From NCBI GenBank assembly GCA_934408725.1, contig CAKRVB010000037.1, forward strand, positions 1 through 24,151: a stretch of 24,151 nucleotides of DNA, given 5' to 3'. The notes under the pieces were generated by a model. It was not told the DNA's origin. It did no database searches and was given only the letters and a program-made list of their open reading frames with translations. The position numbers and the translations under genes are program-made. This stretch comes from an uncultured Marvinbryantia sp. Lineage in GTDB: Bacteria > Bacillota > Clostridia > Lachnospirales > Lachnospiraceae. This document shows positions 14,278 through 23,062 of this stretch, piece by piece. How positions within the stretch are numbered: the stretch's first letter is position 1; each line of letters starts with the position of its first letter.

Positions 14278-14295
14278 AATGGAGATGAAATAGAC

Positions 14296-14943
14296 ATGAA
14301 AAATATATTACTAATTGGACTTGGACGCTTTGGAAAACATGTTGCCCTGCAGATGAATCAGCTGGGACATGAGGTGATGGCAGTGGATGTCAATGAGGAA
14401 CGGGTAAATAAAGTCCTGCCTTTTGTCACCAATGCACAGATTGGAGACAGTACAGATGCGGAATTTTTAAAGTCTCTTGGAATTGGAAACTATGATATTT
14501 GCTTTGTAACCATTGGAGGAGATTTTCAGAATTCTCTGGAAACAACCTCCCTGTTAAAAGAACTTGGAGCAAAACTGGTTATTTCCCGTGCAGAACGGGA
14601 TGTACAGGAAAAGTTCCTTTTGCGCAATGGTGCAGATAAAGTCGTCTACCCGGAAAAACAGGTGGCAAAATGGGCTTCGATCCGTTATACAGACGATCAT
14701 ATCCTGGACTATATGGAAGTCGATGCGTCCCATGCTATATTTGAAGTAGAGGTTCCGGAAGCATGGGTGGGAAAAACCGTTGGCGAACTGGATATTCGAA
14801 AAAGACACAATATTAATATTCTTGCAGTAAAAAAAGATGGGGAAATCAGTATTACCATATCAGCAGATACACTTCTTACAGAGAATGTCACGCTGCTGGT
14901 TCTGGGAGAATACAAAGAAATTCAAAAATGTTTTCATATCTGA
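14296..14943 (+). CDS. trkA: TrkA/KtrA-type potassium uptake regulatory subunit (RCK)
   Basis: Cytoplasmic gating ring subunit that binds nucleotides and opens the TrkH/KtrB channel. Residues 1-120 form a Rossmann RCK_N domain with GLGRFGKH at the dinucleotide site and the acidic end of strand 2 in MAVDVNEERV. Residues about 135-215 form the RCK_C domain (FEVEVPEAWVGKTVGELDIR). The 215-residue length is that of single-unit KtrA, not the double-length TrkA of E. coli. It follows trkH by 18 nt with GGAG before the ATG and is the second gene of the operon. Confidence 0.95.
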   Translation: MKNILLIGLGRFGKHVALQMNQLGHEVMAVDVNEERVNKVLPFVTNAQIGDSTDAEFLKSLGIGNYDICFVTIGGDFQNSLETTSLLKELGAKLVISRAERDVQEKFLLRNGADKVVYPEKQVAKWASIRYTDDHILDYMEVDASHAIFEVEVPEAWVGKTVGELDIRKRHNINILAVKKDGEISITISADTLLTENVTLLVLGEYKEIQKCFHI

Positions 14944-14962
14944 TGAGAAGAGGTGAAAAAGA

Positions 14963-15085
14963 ATGCTGGATATTTTAGTTATAGCCGGTATGATATTATT
15001 TGGCGGTTTTGGATTCTGGCTGGTGAGGAAATGGGACATCATTCAAAATAAATATAAAAACGAAAAAAATAAACTGGATTTGTGA
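14963..15085 (+). CDS. 40-residue membrane peptide in the potassium operon
   Basis: The ORF starts MLDILVIAGMILFGGFGFWL, a single membrane helix, continues VRKWDIIQNKYK and ends in a charged tail (NEKNKLDL). AAGAGGTGA (14948-14956) lies 6 nt before the ATG, a good binding site. It starts 19 nt after trkA, and the kinase gene begins 56 nt after its stop. Size and layout recall the small accessory membrane peptides of potassium pumps such as KdpF, but there is no readable sequence similarity, so this is only an analogy. It may help assemble the Trk complex or the kinase. It is short enough to be missed by gene finders. Confidence 0.65.
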   Translation: MLDILVIAGMILFGGFGFWLVRKWDIIQNKYKNEKNKLDL

Positions 15086-15141
15086 TAAAATGTCTGTAGA
15101 ATAGTATTCATAACAAGATTTAAAAAATAAGGTGGCTAAAA

Positions 15142-17142
15142 ATGAATCCTCATATACCTGAAGAAAAAAAGCAAGAGACAGAAGAACATATTCTTGTTTG
15201 TCTGTCGGCATCTCCATCCAATGAAAAAATTATAGCTACTGCAGCAAAGATGGCTCATACCTTCCATTCACGTTTTACAGCGCTTTATGTCCAGAATGGC
15301 GTCAGACAGGAACAGTCTGATCAGGAGAGACTGGAAAAGCATATCCGTTTTGCTGAGAAGATGGGAGCTGAGATTGTTATGACACACGGAGAAAACGTGC
15401 CGGTGCAGATTGCAGAATATGCACAGCTATCCAGTGTAACCACAATTGTGATAGGGCAGAGTAATGTCAGGCAGAACCATATTTTCAGCAGACAGACACT
15501 GACAGAAAAATTGATATCACTGATCCCGGACATTGATATTCATATCATTCCGGATACGTTCGGCACTGTAACTTATCATAAGCCCCATTTCCCCCTGTAT
15601 ACGGAAAAGCCATCTGTGAAAGATATGCTATTGACCATATCGATCTTTGCCGTGTGTACGCTGATTGGCCTGGTATTTCAAAAGCATCATTTTACCGATA
15701 CGAATATTGTGACGATCTATATGCTTGGCGTATTGCTTACCTCTATTTTGACCAATGGATATCTCTGCAGTCTTGCAGGTTCTTTTTTAAGTGTCGTGTT
15801 GTTTTGTTTTTTCCTTACAGAGCCTAGAATGTCTTTTCAGACCTATGCAGTAGGATATCCTGTGACCTTTCTGATTATGCTGATCTCTTCGGTACTTACC
15901 GGGACACTGGCAGCAAAATTAAAAAATCATGCAAGACTCTCGGCCCAGCTGGCTTTTCGTACACAGATCCTGTTTGACACAGACCAGCTGCTGCAAAAAG
16001 CGAAAAGCAGTAACGAGATCTTAAGTGTAACCTGTACGCAGCTGGTGCGTCTGCTGAAGCGCAGCATTGTGGCCTATGTGTCAGAAAATGAAGTATTATC
16101 CGATGGTATGGTATTTCACAGCCAGAATCAGAATGAGGGAGAAGAAAAGGCGAAAGCAGAAGAGCAGCTTCTGGTACAGACGGAAGCGGAAGCTGCCAGA
16201 TGGGTATATGAAAACCGTCAGCGGGCAGGGGCAACGACCAAACATTTCAGTAATGCCAGGTGCCTGTATCTGGCTATTCGTATTGAAGATCACGTATATG
16301 GGGTTATTGGCATTCCTGTACAGAACCATCCGCTGGATTCTTTTGAATATAGTGTGTTGCTTTCTGTGATAAATGAATGTGCGCTGGCTATGGAGAATTC
16401 CCGGAATGCACTGGAAAAAGAAAAAAATGCCGTATTGGCTAAAAATGAACAGCTTCGGGCAGATCTGCTGCGTGCGATATCCCATGACCTGCGAACCCCT
16501 CTTTGTTCGATATCCGGGAATGCAGATATGCTTCTGAACAATGGAGACGGACTGGATGACGCCACCAGGCAGCAGATTTACACGGACATTTATGAGGATG
16601 CAGAATGGCTGACCGGAGTGGTGGAAAATCTGTTATCTATTACCAGACTGAATGATGGACGTCTGAAGTTCAAATTTACGGATCAGCTGCTGGATGAAAT
16701 CATTGCGGAATCTCTGCGTCATGTCAGCCGTAAACACGAAGCATATCAGATCCTGACTGAGTGCGAAGAATTGCTTCTGGTACGTGTGGATGTGCGGCTG
16801 ATTATTCAGGTTCTGGTGAATCTGATTGACAATGCCATAAAGTATACACCGCCAGGTTCCGTGATCCGCATTTGTGGGAAGAAGAAAAATGGAAAAGCGG
16901 AGGTTTGCGTAGAGGATAACGGAGCAGGCATCTCCGAAGAAATGAAACCGCATATATTTGAGATGTTTTACACCGGGAAAAATACGATTGCAGACAGTCA
17001 GCGAAGCCTGGGACTTGGACTGGCACTTTGCAAGTCGATTATTCAGGCGCATGATGGGAATCTGGTTCTTACGGATCATCATCCACATGGATGCATCTTT
17101 ACCTTTACATTACAGCTCAGTGAGGTGATATTACATGAATAA
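15142..17142 (+). CDS. KdpD-like sensor histidine kinase lacking the N-terminal KdpD domain
   Basis: The 666-residue kinase has a universal-stress-protein domain (about 10-135, starting HILVCLSASPSNEKI), then membrane helices of the DUF4118 type (about 160-265). A GAF-like region follows (about 285-425), then HisKA with the phosphorylated His448 in AISHDLRTPL and an HATPase domain (NLIDNAIKYT, VEDNGAGI, LGLGLALCKSI). KdpD proteins are usually near 900 residues; here the N-terminal nucleotide-binding KdpD domain with its Walker motifs is absent and the protein starts at the Usp domain. No kdpFABC genes are nearby; it follows trkH-trkA, so it probably senses potassium or osmotic state for Trk. 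AAGGTGG precedes the ATG. Confidence 0.9.
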   Translation: MNPHIPEEKKQETEEHILVCLSASPSNEKIIATAAKMAHTFHSRFTALYVQNGVRQEQSDQERLEKHIRFAEKMGAEIVMTHGENVPVQIAEYAQLSSVTTIVIGQSNVRQNHIFSRQTLTEKLISLIPDIDIHIIPDTFGTVTYHKPHFPLYTEKPSVKDMLLTISIFAVCTLIGLVFQKHHFTDTNIVTIYMLGVLLTSILTNGYLCSLAGSFLSVVLFCFFLTEPRMSFQTYAVGYPVTFLIMLISSVLTGTLAAKLKNHARLSAQLAFRTQILFDTDQLLQKAKSSNEILSVTCTQLVRLLKRSIVAYVSENEVLSDGMVFHSQNQNEGEEKAKAEEQLLVQTEAEAARWVYENRQRAGATTKHFSNARCLYLAIRIEDHVYGVIGIPVQNHPLDSFEYSVLLSVINECALAMENSRNALEKEKNAVLAKNEQLRADLLRAISHDLRTPLCSISGNADMLLNNGDGLDDATRQQIYTDIYEDAEWLTGVVENLLSITRLNDGRLKFKFTDQLLDEIIAESLRHVSRKHEAYQILTECEELLLVRVDVRLIIQVLVNLIDNAIKYTPPGSVIRICGKKKNGKAEVCVEDNGAGISEEMKPHIFEMFYTGKNTIADSQRSLGLGLALCKSIIQAHDGNLVLTDHHPHGCIFTFTLQLSEVILHE

Positions 17143-17839
17143 AACAACGATACTGGTTGTGGAAGATGACCGCCCTATCCGCAGCCTGATCATCACAACC
17201 TTAAAAACCCATGATTACAAGTATCTGGCAGCAGAAAACGGGGCTACCGCATTATTGGAGGCATCCTCCCATAACCCGGATATTGTGCTGCTGGATCTGG
17301 GGCTGCCAGATATGGAAGGCGTCGATATCATAAAAAAGATCCGTACCTGGTCCAATATGCCGATCATTGTCATCAGTGCAAGGAGTGAGGATACCGATAA
17401 GATCGAAGCACTGGATGCAGGAGCGGACGATTATATCACCAAACCATTTTCTGTAGAAGAACTGCTGGCACGTATTCGGGTGACACAGCGTCGTCTTTCC
17501 ATCATTCAGGCTGGTGACAGCCAGGAAACATCTCTGTTTCAGAATGGGGATCTGAAGATCGATTATACCGCTGGCTGTACCTATCTGAAAGACACGGAGC
17601 TGCATCTGACACCAATTGAATATAAGCTGCTGTGTCTGTTGTCGCACAATCTGGGAAAGGTATTGACACATACCTATATCACTCAGCAGATCTGGGGAAG
17701 GACATCCGAAAATGATGTCGCATCCCTGAGAGTCTTTATGGCAACGCTGCGAAAAAAGCTGCAGCCGGATAAAAATGGAGTACAGTATATACAGACCCAT
17801 ATCGGTATCGGGTATCGTATGCTGCGGATCGAAAACTGA
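17135..17839 (+). CDS. KdpE-like OmpR-family response regulator
   Basis: The 234-residue protein has a receiver domain with the acidic pocket EDD (10-12), phosphoacceptor Asp54 in LLDLGLPD and Lys103 in YITKPF. A winged-helix DNA-binding domain follows (about 135-234, with HLTPIEYKLLCLLSHN and YIQTHIGIGYRM), which is typical of KdpE. It overlaps the kinase gene by 8 nt, so the two are translationally coupled. It ends only 6 nt from the stop of the convergent permease gene, with no terminator visible between them. The probable target is the upstream trk promoter, but no binding site could be identified. Confidence 0.93.
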   Translation: MNKTTILVVEDDRPIRSLIITTLKTHDYKYLAAENGATALLEASSHNPDIVLLDLGLPDMEGVDIIKKIRTWSNMPIIVISARSEDTDKIEALDAGADDYITKPFSVEELLARIRVTQRRLSIIQAGDSQETSLFQNGDLKIDYTAGCTYLKDTELHLTPIEYKLLCLLSHNLGKVLTHTYITQQIWGRTSENDVASLRVFMATLRKKLQPDKNGVQYIQTHIGIGYRMLRIEN

Positions 17840-17845
17840 AACGCA

Positions 17846-20410
17846 TTATTCCAGTTCCCGTAATTGCTCTACAATACTGTGTCTGACTGTCTGATGATAA
17901 ACCACAGTAGGGATGCCGATTCCAAGAAGCAGAAATACCGGGATCATGAGCAGCACCGGCAGGATCGTAAAGTGCGCCTGGAAGAACCAAAGCACAGCTT
18001 CCAGAAGATGTGCGGTTGCTGCATATAACAGGATCGAAAGTACCAACGCAATCACGAAAGAACCCAGAGTATAAAACAGGCTTTCGTAAATGAGCATGTT
18101 CTGCATTTGTTTTCTGGTCATTCCAATAGACTGTAAAACGGCAAATTCTTTCTTTCGTGCAAGAATTCCGGTCATAACAGCGTTAAAGAAGTTCAGGATG
18201 CCAACCAGTCCAATGATACCGCAGAGAAGACCGCCGATCAGCAGAAACATATGCCGGAAGTTTTCAAAATCAGCACGAAGCACAGCTTTACTTTCGTACA
18301 TCATGTCAGTAAGTTCCTGGTGAGTCAACTCAGAAAGATACTGTTCCGCTTCCTGTTCTGCAGATTTATCTGGCGTATCAAAAAGATAGAGCAGAGGATA
18401 GATCTCTGTACCACTGTCTTTTTCCATCGTATCGGCAGAAATCACCGCTTCATATCCAAGTGTAGAAAAGCGGTAGCTCATGGAATAAGGCACTGTAACA
18501 TAAGCACATACTTTATAAGTGACATTCTTTGTCCCATAGTTCATCGTAACAGAGTCCCCAATGGCCGGATAAGAGTCTGGGACAGATGCGTGTCCGTAAT
18601 CATCTGCGTGAACAACGAAAGCGATCGCTGAGCTGTCAGGAGAACGAAGATCCTCCAGATTCCCTTCTAGCACTGTCAGTCTGTCAATCAGTGTGTCATC
18701 CATCCCCTCCAGCAGAAACGTGTCCTGAACCAGTCCATCTTTTTCGGGAAGCGCCTGAAGGCTTTGCTCAAATTCTTCTTCTGTAAGATGATTCTGCACA
18801 TTGTCACGCCAGGCCTGCTCGGATATCCAGATACTGGTCTGCACAGATGGCGTATAGGCACAGCCAGAAAGAGACGCAGTGGTATGTTCCTGAATCTGCG
18901 CAATCGTGTCTCTGGAAATGCATTCTACGTTGCTTCCCCGAAAGCGGAAATAATCCGTATCACTGACGATAAAATCTGCACAGGTCTGTTTTGCCAGATA
19001 GCGGTTCATGTCAAATCCGCCTGTTAAAGTGACCAGTATATTCAAAAGTACAACAGACAGTGACAGTGAAATAATTACCAGGAATGTCTTAGATTTGTTT
19101 CTTCCCAGGTTGGCATAGGCCATCTGATATACTTTGGCGCCACGGGTCTGACGTTTCTTTTTTCTGGAGTGCCCGGTATCCGTATATTTTACTGCTTCCA
19201 CAGGCGATACTTTCCCAGCCAGTCTTCCTGGACGAAAAGCAGAGAAGAACACGGTGAGTAGCGCAAACAGCGCAGAACCAAGGAAAATAAGTGGGGAATT
19301 GCTTAAGGAGGTATGAACCGTTCCAAAGGTGGTGCTTTTTATCACAACCGGTGCCAGCACGGCTCCGGCTGCATAGCCCAGAAGCAATCCAATGGGAATG
19401 CCAACAGCAGACAAAAAGAGTGCCTGCCAGCGGATGATGCGGCGAAGCTGCCGTGGTGTGACACCAATTGTTTTCAGCAAACCGTAAAATCGGATATCTT
19501 CTGTAACCGAAATCTGAAAAATATTGTAAATAATCAGATAACCGGTAAAAATGATCAACAGCAGAAAAGCAATCATTGCAATAAGCGTCTGCACATCCAT
19601 GGTCTGTCCAAGCTGGGCGGAAGTATATCCCCAGTTCACGCCAATACGTACACAGTTTTCTTTACTGGTGTCTTCCCAGTCATAGCCCAGATCTGTATCT
19701 ACCTGTTCCATCTGTCCCTGGATATTGACAGAAGATTTCATCATCACATTCAGATCCGAACGAAAGGATGCAATACCGTGAGTCTGTGCTTCTGTTTCTA
19801 CTTCTTTTGCATATTCTTCTGAAATATTAATATAATGAACCGGACTTAAGTCATCATAGTCCCACCAGCCAGTTAAGGTGAAAGTATCTGTTTTTTCATA
19901 AGTCAAACCACCATCTTTCGTGCCGACTCTCCAGGTCAGCTCAATCTGTGCACCGATTTTCGGTGTGATTCCAAGGAGCTCCAGGCTGGTGGTATCCATG
20001 GAGATCTCTTTTCCACGTTCCGGAGTATGGCCGGTGGTTGGGGATGCATAGCTCCATTTGGTACAATTTGCGTCCATAAAGCTGACTTCTGCAGGCAATT
20101 TTGAAAATACACCGGTATCCAGATAGCCGATGACTGTTCGCAGTCCCGTCTCACGCACCTTAGAATGGGCGGAAATGGCAGCAATCTGATCCGCATTCAC
20201 ATCTTTAAAGGTTCCATGGGCATATCCGCCAATCTGGCGAAACGTATACGTCTGATAACTGTTGTTTATGGATCCTGCGATGGTAAAAAGTGAAGTGAAC
20301 AGCAGGGTAGTCAAAGCAATTGCAAGAATGGCAATGATATGTTTTTTCCTGGAAGCTTTGAGTGTTCGATAGCTTAAGCGGCGGATACATACCTGATTTT
20401 TTACCTTCAT
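17846..20410 (-). CDS. large FtsX-type ABC transporter permease
   Basis: The 854-residue permease has two similar halves: one N-terminal helix (about 24-48), an extracellular domain of about 220 residues, three helices (about 275-400), a fifth helix (about 445-468), a second large extracellular domain (about 475-715), and three more helices to the end. The last helices of each half match the FtsX/MacB permease domain (LLKTIGVTPRQLRRI and AVLQSIGMTRKQMQNM are the coupling segments). An earlier ATG at 20425 exists, but GGAGGGG lies 6 nt before the ATG at 20410, which also overlaps the ATPase stop as ATGA. It pairs with the adjacent ATPase. The two extracellular domains differ from the single one of BceB, although the neighbouring regulators are Bce-like. 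Confidence 0.9.
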   Translation of the reverse strand: MKVKNQVCIRRLSYRTLKASRKKHIIAILAIALTTLLFTSLFTIAGSINNSYQTYTFRQIGGYAHGTFKDVNADQIAAISAHSKVRETGLRTVIGYLDTGVFSKLPAEVSFMDANCTKWSYASPTTGHTPERGKEISMDTTSLELLGITPKIGAQIELTWRVGTKDGGLTYEKTDTFTLTGWWDYDDLSPVHYINISEEYAKEVETEAQTHGIASFRSDLNVMMKSSVNIQGQMEQVDTDLGYDWEDTSKENCVRIGVNWGYTSAQLGQTMDVQTLIAMIAFLLLIIFTGYLIIYNIFQISVTEDIRFYGLLKTIGVTPRQLRRIIRWQALFLSAVGIPIGLLLGYAAGAVLAPVVIKSTTFGTVHTSLSNSPLIFLGSALFALLTVFFSAFRPGRLAGKVSPVEAVKYTDTGHSRKKKRQTRGAKVYQMAYANLGRNKSKTFLVIISLSLSVVLLNILVTLTGGFDMNRYLAKQTCADFIVSDTDYFRFRGSNVECISRDTIAQIQEHTTASLSGCAYTPSVQTSIWISEQAWRDNVQNHLTEEEFEQSLQALPEKDGLVQDTFLLEGMDDTLIDRLTVLEGNLEDLRSPDSSAIAFVVHADDYGHASVPDSYPAIGDSVTMNYGTKNVTYKVCAYVTVPYSMSYRFSTLGYEAVISADTMEKDSGTEIYPLLYLFDTPDKSAEQEAEQYLSELTHQELTDMMYESKAVLRADFENFRHMFLLIGGLLCGIIGLVGILNFFNAVMTGILARKKEFAVLQSIGMTRKQMQNMLIYESLFYTLGSFVIALVLSILLYAATAHLLEAVLWFFQAHFTILPVLLMIPVFLLLGIGIPTVVYHQTVRHSIVEQLRELE

Positions 20411-21096
20411 GCCTGTCCCCTCCATGTCTGCTGATTTTGAATTTTTCCATCCTCGATTCGGATAATGCGGTCAGCCATCTGAGCAATTTCTTCATTGTGT
20501 GTAATCATGACCATTGTCTGTGAGAATTTCTGACTGGTTACTTTGAGAAGACTTAACACATCCTGGCTGGTCCTGGAATCCAGATTGCCGGTCGGTTCAT
20601 CTGCAAGGATGATCGCAGGAGAGGAAGCCAGCGCACGGGCTATTGCCACACGTTGCTGCTGACCACCGGAGAGCTGGTTTGGCAGAGCTGTTTGACGGTC
20701 TCTTAATCCCAGTGTCTGCAGGATGGCCTGTATGAATGTTTTATCCACTTTTTTACCGTCCAGTTCAATAGGAAGCACTACGTTTTCATATACATTCAGA
20801 ACCGGAACCAGGTTATAGCTCTGGAAAACAAAACCGATCTTGCGTCTCCGAAAGATCGTGAGAGCTTCTTCTTTTAGTGAAAAAATGTCTTTTCCATCCA
20901 CCAGTACTTTTCCGCTGGTTGGACGATCCAGACCGCCCAGCATATGCAGAAGCGTAGACTTTCCAGAGCCGGAGGTGCCGACTACCGCTACGAATTCTCC
21001 CTTTTCCACACTTAGATTCACCCCATCCAGTGCATGAACAGCATTGGGTCCTGTGCCATATATTTTCTTTAAATTTTCAACCTGTAAAATTGCCAT
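20407..21096 (-). CDS. ABC transporter ATPase, MacB/LolD/BceA type
   Basis: The 229-residue ATPase powers the large permease. It shows Walker A GTSGSGKST (about 40-48), the Q loop in GFVFQSYNLVPVL, signature LSGGQQQRVAIARAL, Walker B IILADEPTGNLDS and the H loop in MITHNEEIA. AGGAGGT (complement of 21103-21109) lies 6 nt before the ATG at 21096; the open frame continues upstream to 21150 but without similarity. Its stop overlaps the permease start by 4 nt. A BceR-type dyad lies about 75 nt upstream, so transcription is probably controlled by the neighbouring two-component system. Confidence 0.95.
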   Translation of the reverse strand: MAILQVENLKKIYGTGPNAVHALDGVNLSVEKGEFVAVVGTSGSGKSTLLHMLGGLDRPTSGKVLVDGKDIFSLKEEALTIFRRRKIGFVFQSYNLVPVLNVYENVVLPIELDGKKVDKTFIQAILQTLGLRDRQTALPNQLSGGQQQRVAIARALASSPAIILADEPTGNLDSRTSQDVLSLLKVTSQKFSQTMVMITHNEEIAQMADRIIRIEDGKIQNQQTWRGQA

Positions 21097-21170
21097 AATG
21101 TTACCTCCTAATATGATGATGTATAAATTATGGCATGCGATTCTTTCCACATTCTTTCCAGAAGCAGCAT

Positions 21171-21194
21171 AAATCTGACAGTTTTGTAAGATTT
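21171..21194. promoter_or_regulatory. BceR-type operator upstream of the ABC transporter genes
   Basis: A 24-bp dyad: AAATCT-n-ACA-n4-TGT-n-AGATTT is perfectly symmetrical at 18 positions. Read on the plus strand, its centre is TGACA-GTTT-TGTAA, which fits the published BceR-family consensus TNACA-N4-TGTAA. It lies just upstream of a weak minus-strand promoter candidate, TGGAAA with an 18-nt spacer and TATACA, ahead of the ATPase gene. Confidence 0.75.
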
Positions 21195-21200
21195 CAGAAT

Positions 21201-22103
21201 TTATCCTGGCAGAAATACAGAAAAAACAGAACCCTTTCCGAGTTCAGACTGCACTTTCATATATCCCCCTTCACTGGAGATGATTTCTCTGGAAAGATAC
21301 AGGCCGATGCCTACGCCCTGTTGCTCGCTGACCTCTCTGGAACGATAAAATCTGGAGAAAATCTGTGCCTGCTCAGATTCGGAAATACCGATACCTGTAT
21401 CACATACATCGATTCGAACAAACATTTCATAGGCTTTCACGGAAAGGCGAATACTTCCATGCTCCGTGTATTTTATGGCATTATCGAGAAGATTCCCCAG
21501 TGCTTCTGCCGTCCATTTTGCATCAAAAGCAGCTTTTGTCTCAGTATCCTCTAAGAGAAGAGACAAGCCTTTCTGATCTGCTTTTGCCATATATTGGCTA
21601 ACCACCGTTTCCAGCACAGGCTGAAGATCCTGCTGTTTCACAGACAGGGAAATAATGCCATTTTCCAGCCGGGACAGCCTGACAAGGGAATCTATCAGGA
21701 AACGAAGTCTTTCCGTCTGTCGATATAATGCATTGACATTGTCGGTAGCAGATTCCGGTAACTCTTCTTCCTGTAAAAGCTCGCAGTAGAGCAGGAGATT
21801 GGCAATGGGTGTCTTTGTCTGGTGGGAGATATCCGCCACTAATTTTTTGATGTTATCTTTTTCCTGCTGCACATTTCTGGCTGAAATGGCAGAAGCGGAA
21901 AAATAATGAGCAAATTTCGTCTCCAGTGCAGACAGGCGGCTTTCATCGAACATCGTATCGGTAAAATCACCCTTCATTGCTGCATCCAGCATGTGTTCCA
22001 TCGTATGAAAAGTCCTGTTCATACGCCAGCGGTACCGGAAAACCAGCAGGAGCATACAGATAAGTGCAAGTATCATGAATAGAAAAATCATCATATCTGT
22101 CAT
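21201..22103 (-). CDS. sensor histidine kinase with minimal input region (BceS-like module)
   Basis: The 300-residue kinase has one clear membrane segment (about 4-23), a short linker, HisKA with His94 in DISHQTKTPIANLLLY and an HATPase domain (ALGNLLDNAIKYTEHG, CDTGIGIS, QGVGIGLYLSREI). There is almost no extracellular part, which is typical of kinases that sense through a partner transporter. Its start overlaps the response regulator stop by 4 nt (ATGA). The ABC transporter genes follow after about 105 nt containing the operator. The kinase, regulator and transporter form one module by analogy with BceRS-BceAB; the ligand, likely a cell-wall-active peptide, is inferred. Confidence 0.9.
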   Translation of the reverse strand: MTDMMIFLFMILALICMLLLVFRYRWRMNRTFHTMEHMLDAAMKGDFTDTMFDESRLSALETKFAHYFSASAISARNVQQEKDNIKKLVADISHQTKTPIANLLLYCELLQEEELPESATDNVNALYRQTERLRFLIDSLVRLSRLENGIISLSVKQQDLQPVLETVVSQYMAKADQKGLSLLLEDTETKAAFDAKWTAEALGNLLDNAIKYTEHGSIRLSVKAYEMFVRIDVCDTGIGISESEQAQIFSRFYRSREVSEQQGVGIGLYLSREIISSEGGYMKVQSELGKGSVFSVFLPG

Positions 22104-22777
22104 GGCTCATTCACCCAGCTATATCCGATTCCATAAATGGTTTTGATGTATGAATGGGCTTTCAGCTTGTCCCTGAGACGTTTGACGGTCACAGAAAGCG
22201 CATTTTCGTCTACATATTCAGCACCGTCTGTCCAGATGCGATCCACCAGCGCAGAACGGCTCATGACCGTGCCACGATTTTCAATCAACAGACGGAGAAG
22301 CTTTTGCTCCGTCTTACTCAGTTCCACTTTTTTATTGCGGATAGAGAATTCCATGGTGGAAAAATCAAAGGAATAATCATCGATGGTAATGACAGAGTTT
22401 GACACAGTGGCAGAAGGTATTTTCCTCAGCTGCGTATTGACTCTGGCTCTCAGAACAGCGAGAGAGAATGGTTTGGTGATGTAATCATCTGCTCCCAGCT
22501 CCAGTCCGTTTACAATATCCAGATCGGTATCATTGGCCGTGAGCAGAATAACAGGGATGGGATCACTTCCTTTTTTGATTTCCTTCAGGAAATCCAGTCC
22601 GTTGCCATCTGGAAGGTTGATGTCCAGCAGGATCAGAGATGGAGTGCTGCACAGGATCTGCTCTCTGGCTGACCGGATATCCGTGCAGGAGATCAGCTGT
22701 CGGCTGTCGGTTGTCAGAGCCTTGCACAGACCTTTATTTAATGCCATATCGTCTTCCATGATAAGTATTTGTTCCAT
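22100..22777 (-). CDS. OmpR-family response regulator (BceR-like module)
   Basis: The 225-residue protein has receiver residues EDD (8-10), phosphoacceptor Asp52 in LLDINLPD and Lys102 in YITKPF, followed by a winged-helix domain (about 125-225; LSKTEQKLLRLLIENRG, VTVKRLRDKL, IYGIGYSW). AAAGGA lies 7 nt before the ATG. It is the first gene of regulator-kinase-ATPase-permease. Directly upstream sits 63-bp array 4, and the nearest good minus-strand promoter is beyond the array, so the mRNA should have a leader of about 330 nt carrying the repeats. A matching operator for this regulator class lies before the ATPase gene. Confidence 0.93.
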   Translation of the reverse strand: MEQILIMEDDMALNKGLCKALTTDSRQLISCTDIRSAREQILCSTPSLILLDINLPDGNGLDFLKEIKKGSDPIPVILLTANDTDLDIVNGLELGADDYITKPFSLAVLRARVNTQLRKIPSATVSNSVITIDDYSFDFSTMEFSIRNKKVELSKTEQKLLRLLIENRGTVMSRSALVDRIWTDGAEYVDENALSVTVKRLRDKLKAHSYIKTIYGIGYSWVNEP

Positions 22778-22811
22778 ATGTATATCCTTTCCTAATCATT
22801 CAGTTAAGTTC

Positions 22812-23062
22812 TTCTTTTCCGAGGTCGAATCGATTCTGGACACCCGGTATCTGACCACGGAATCAGCTAGATTCTTCATTTCCGGGGCCGAATCGGTCTG
22901 GACACTCGGTACCAGACGGCGGAATCAACTAAATTCTTCATTTCCGAGGCCGAATCGCTTCTGGACACCCGGTATCTGACCACGGAATCAGCTAGATTCT
23001 TCTTTTCCGGGGCCGAAACAGTTCTGAACACCAGGTACCAAACGGCGGAATCAGCTATATTC
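22812..23062 (+). repeat. 63-bp repeat array 4: four units, in the response regulator leader
   Basis: Units start at 22812, 22875, 22937 and 23000. The second is 62 bp because one T is missing from GGTTCTGG (22875 unit); the other spacings are 63. Cores are mostly ACACCCGGTATCTG (units 1 and 3), with GGTACCA-A/G-ACGGCGG in units 2 and 4. The left edge is 35 nt before the response regulator start codon. The right edge passes directly into half of the hairpin element at 23060. The orientation is the same as in the other three arrays. Confidence 0.93.
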
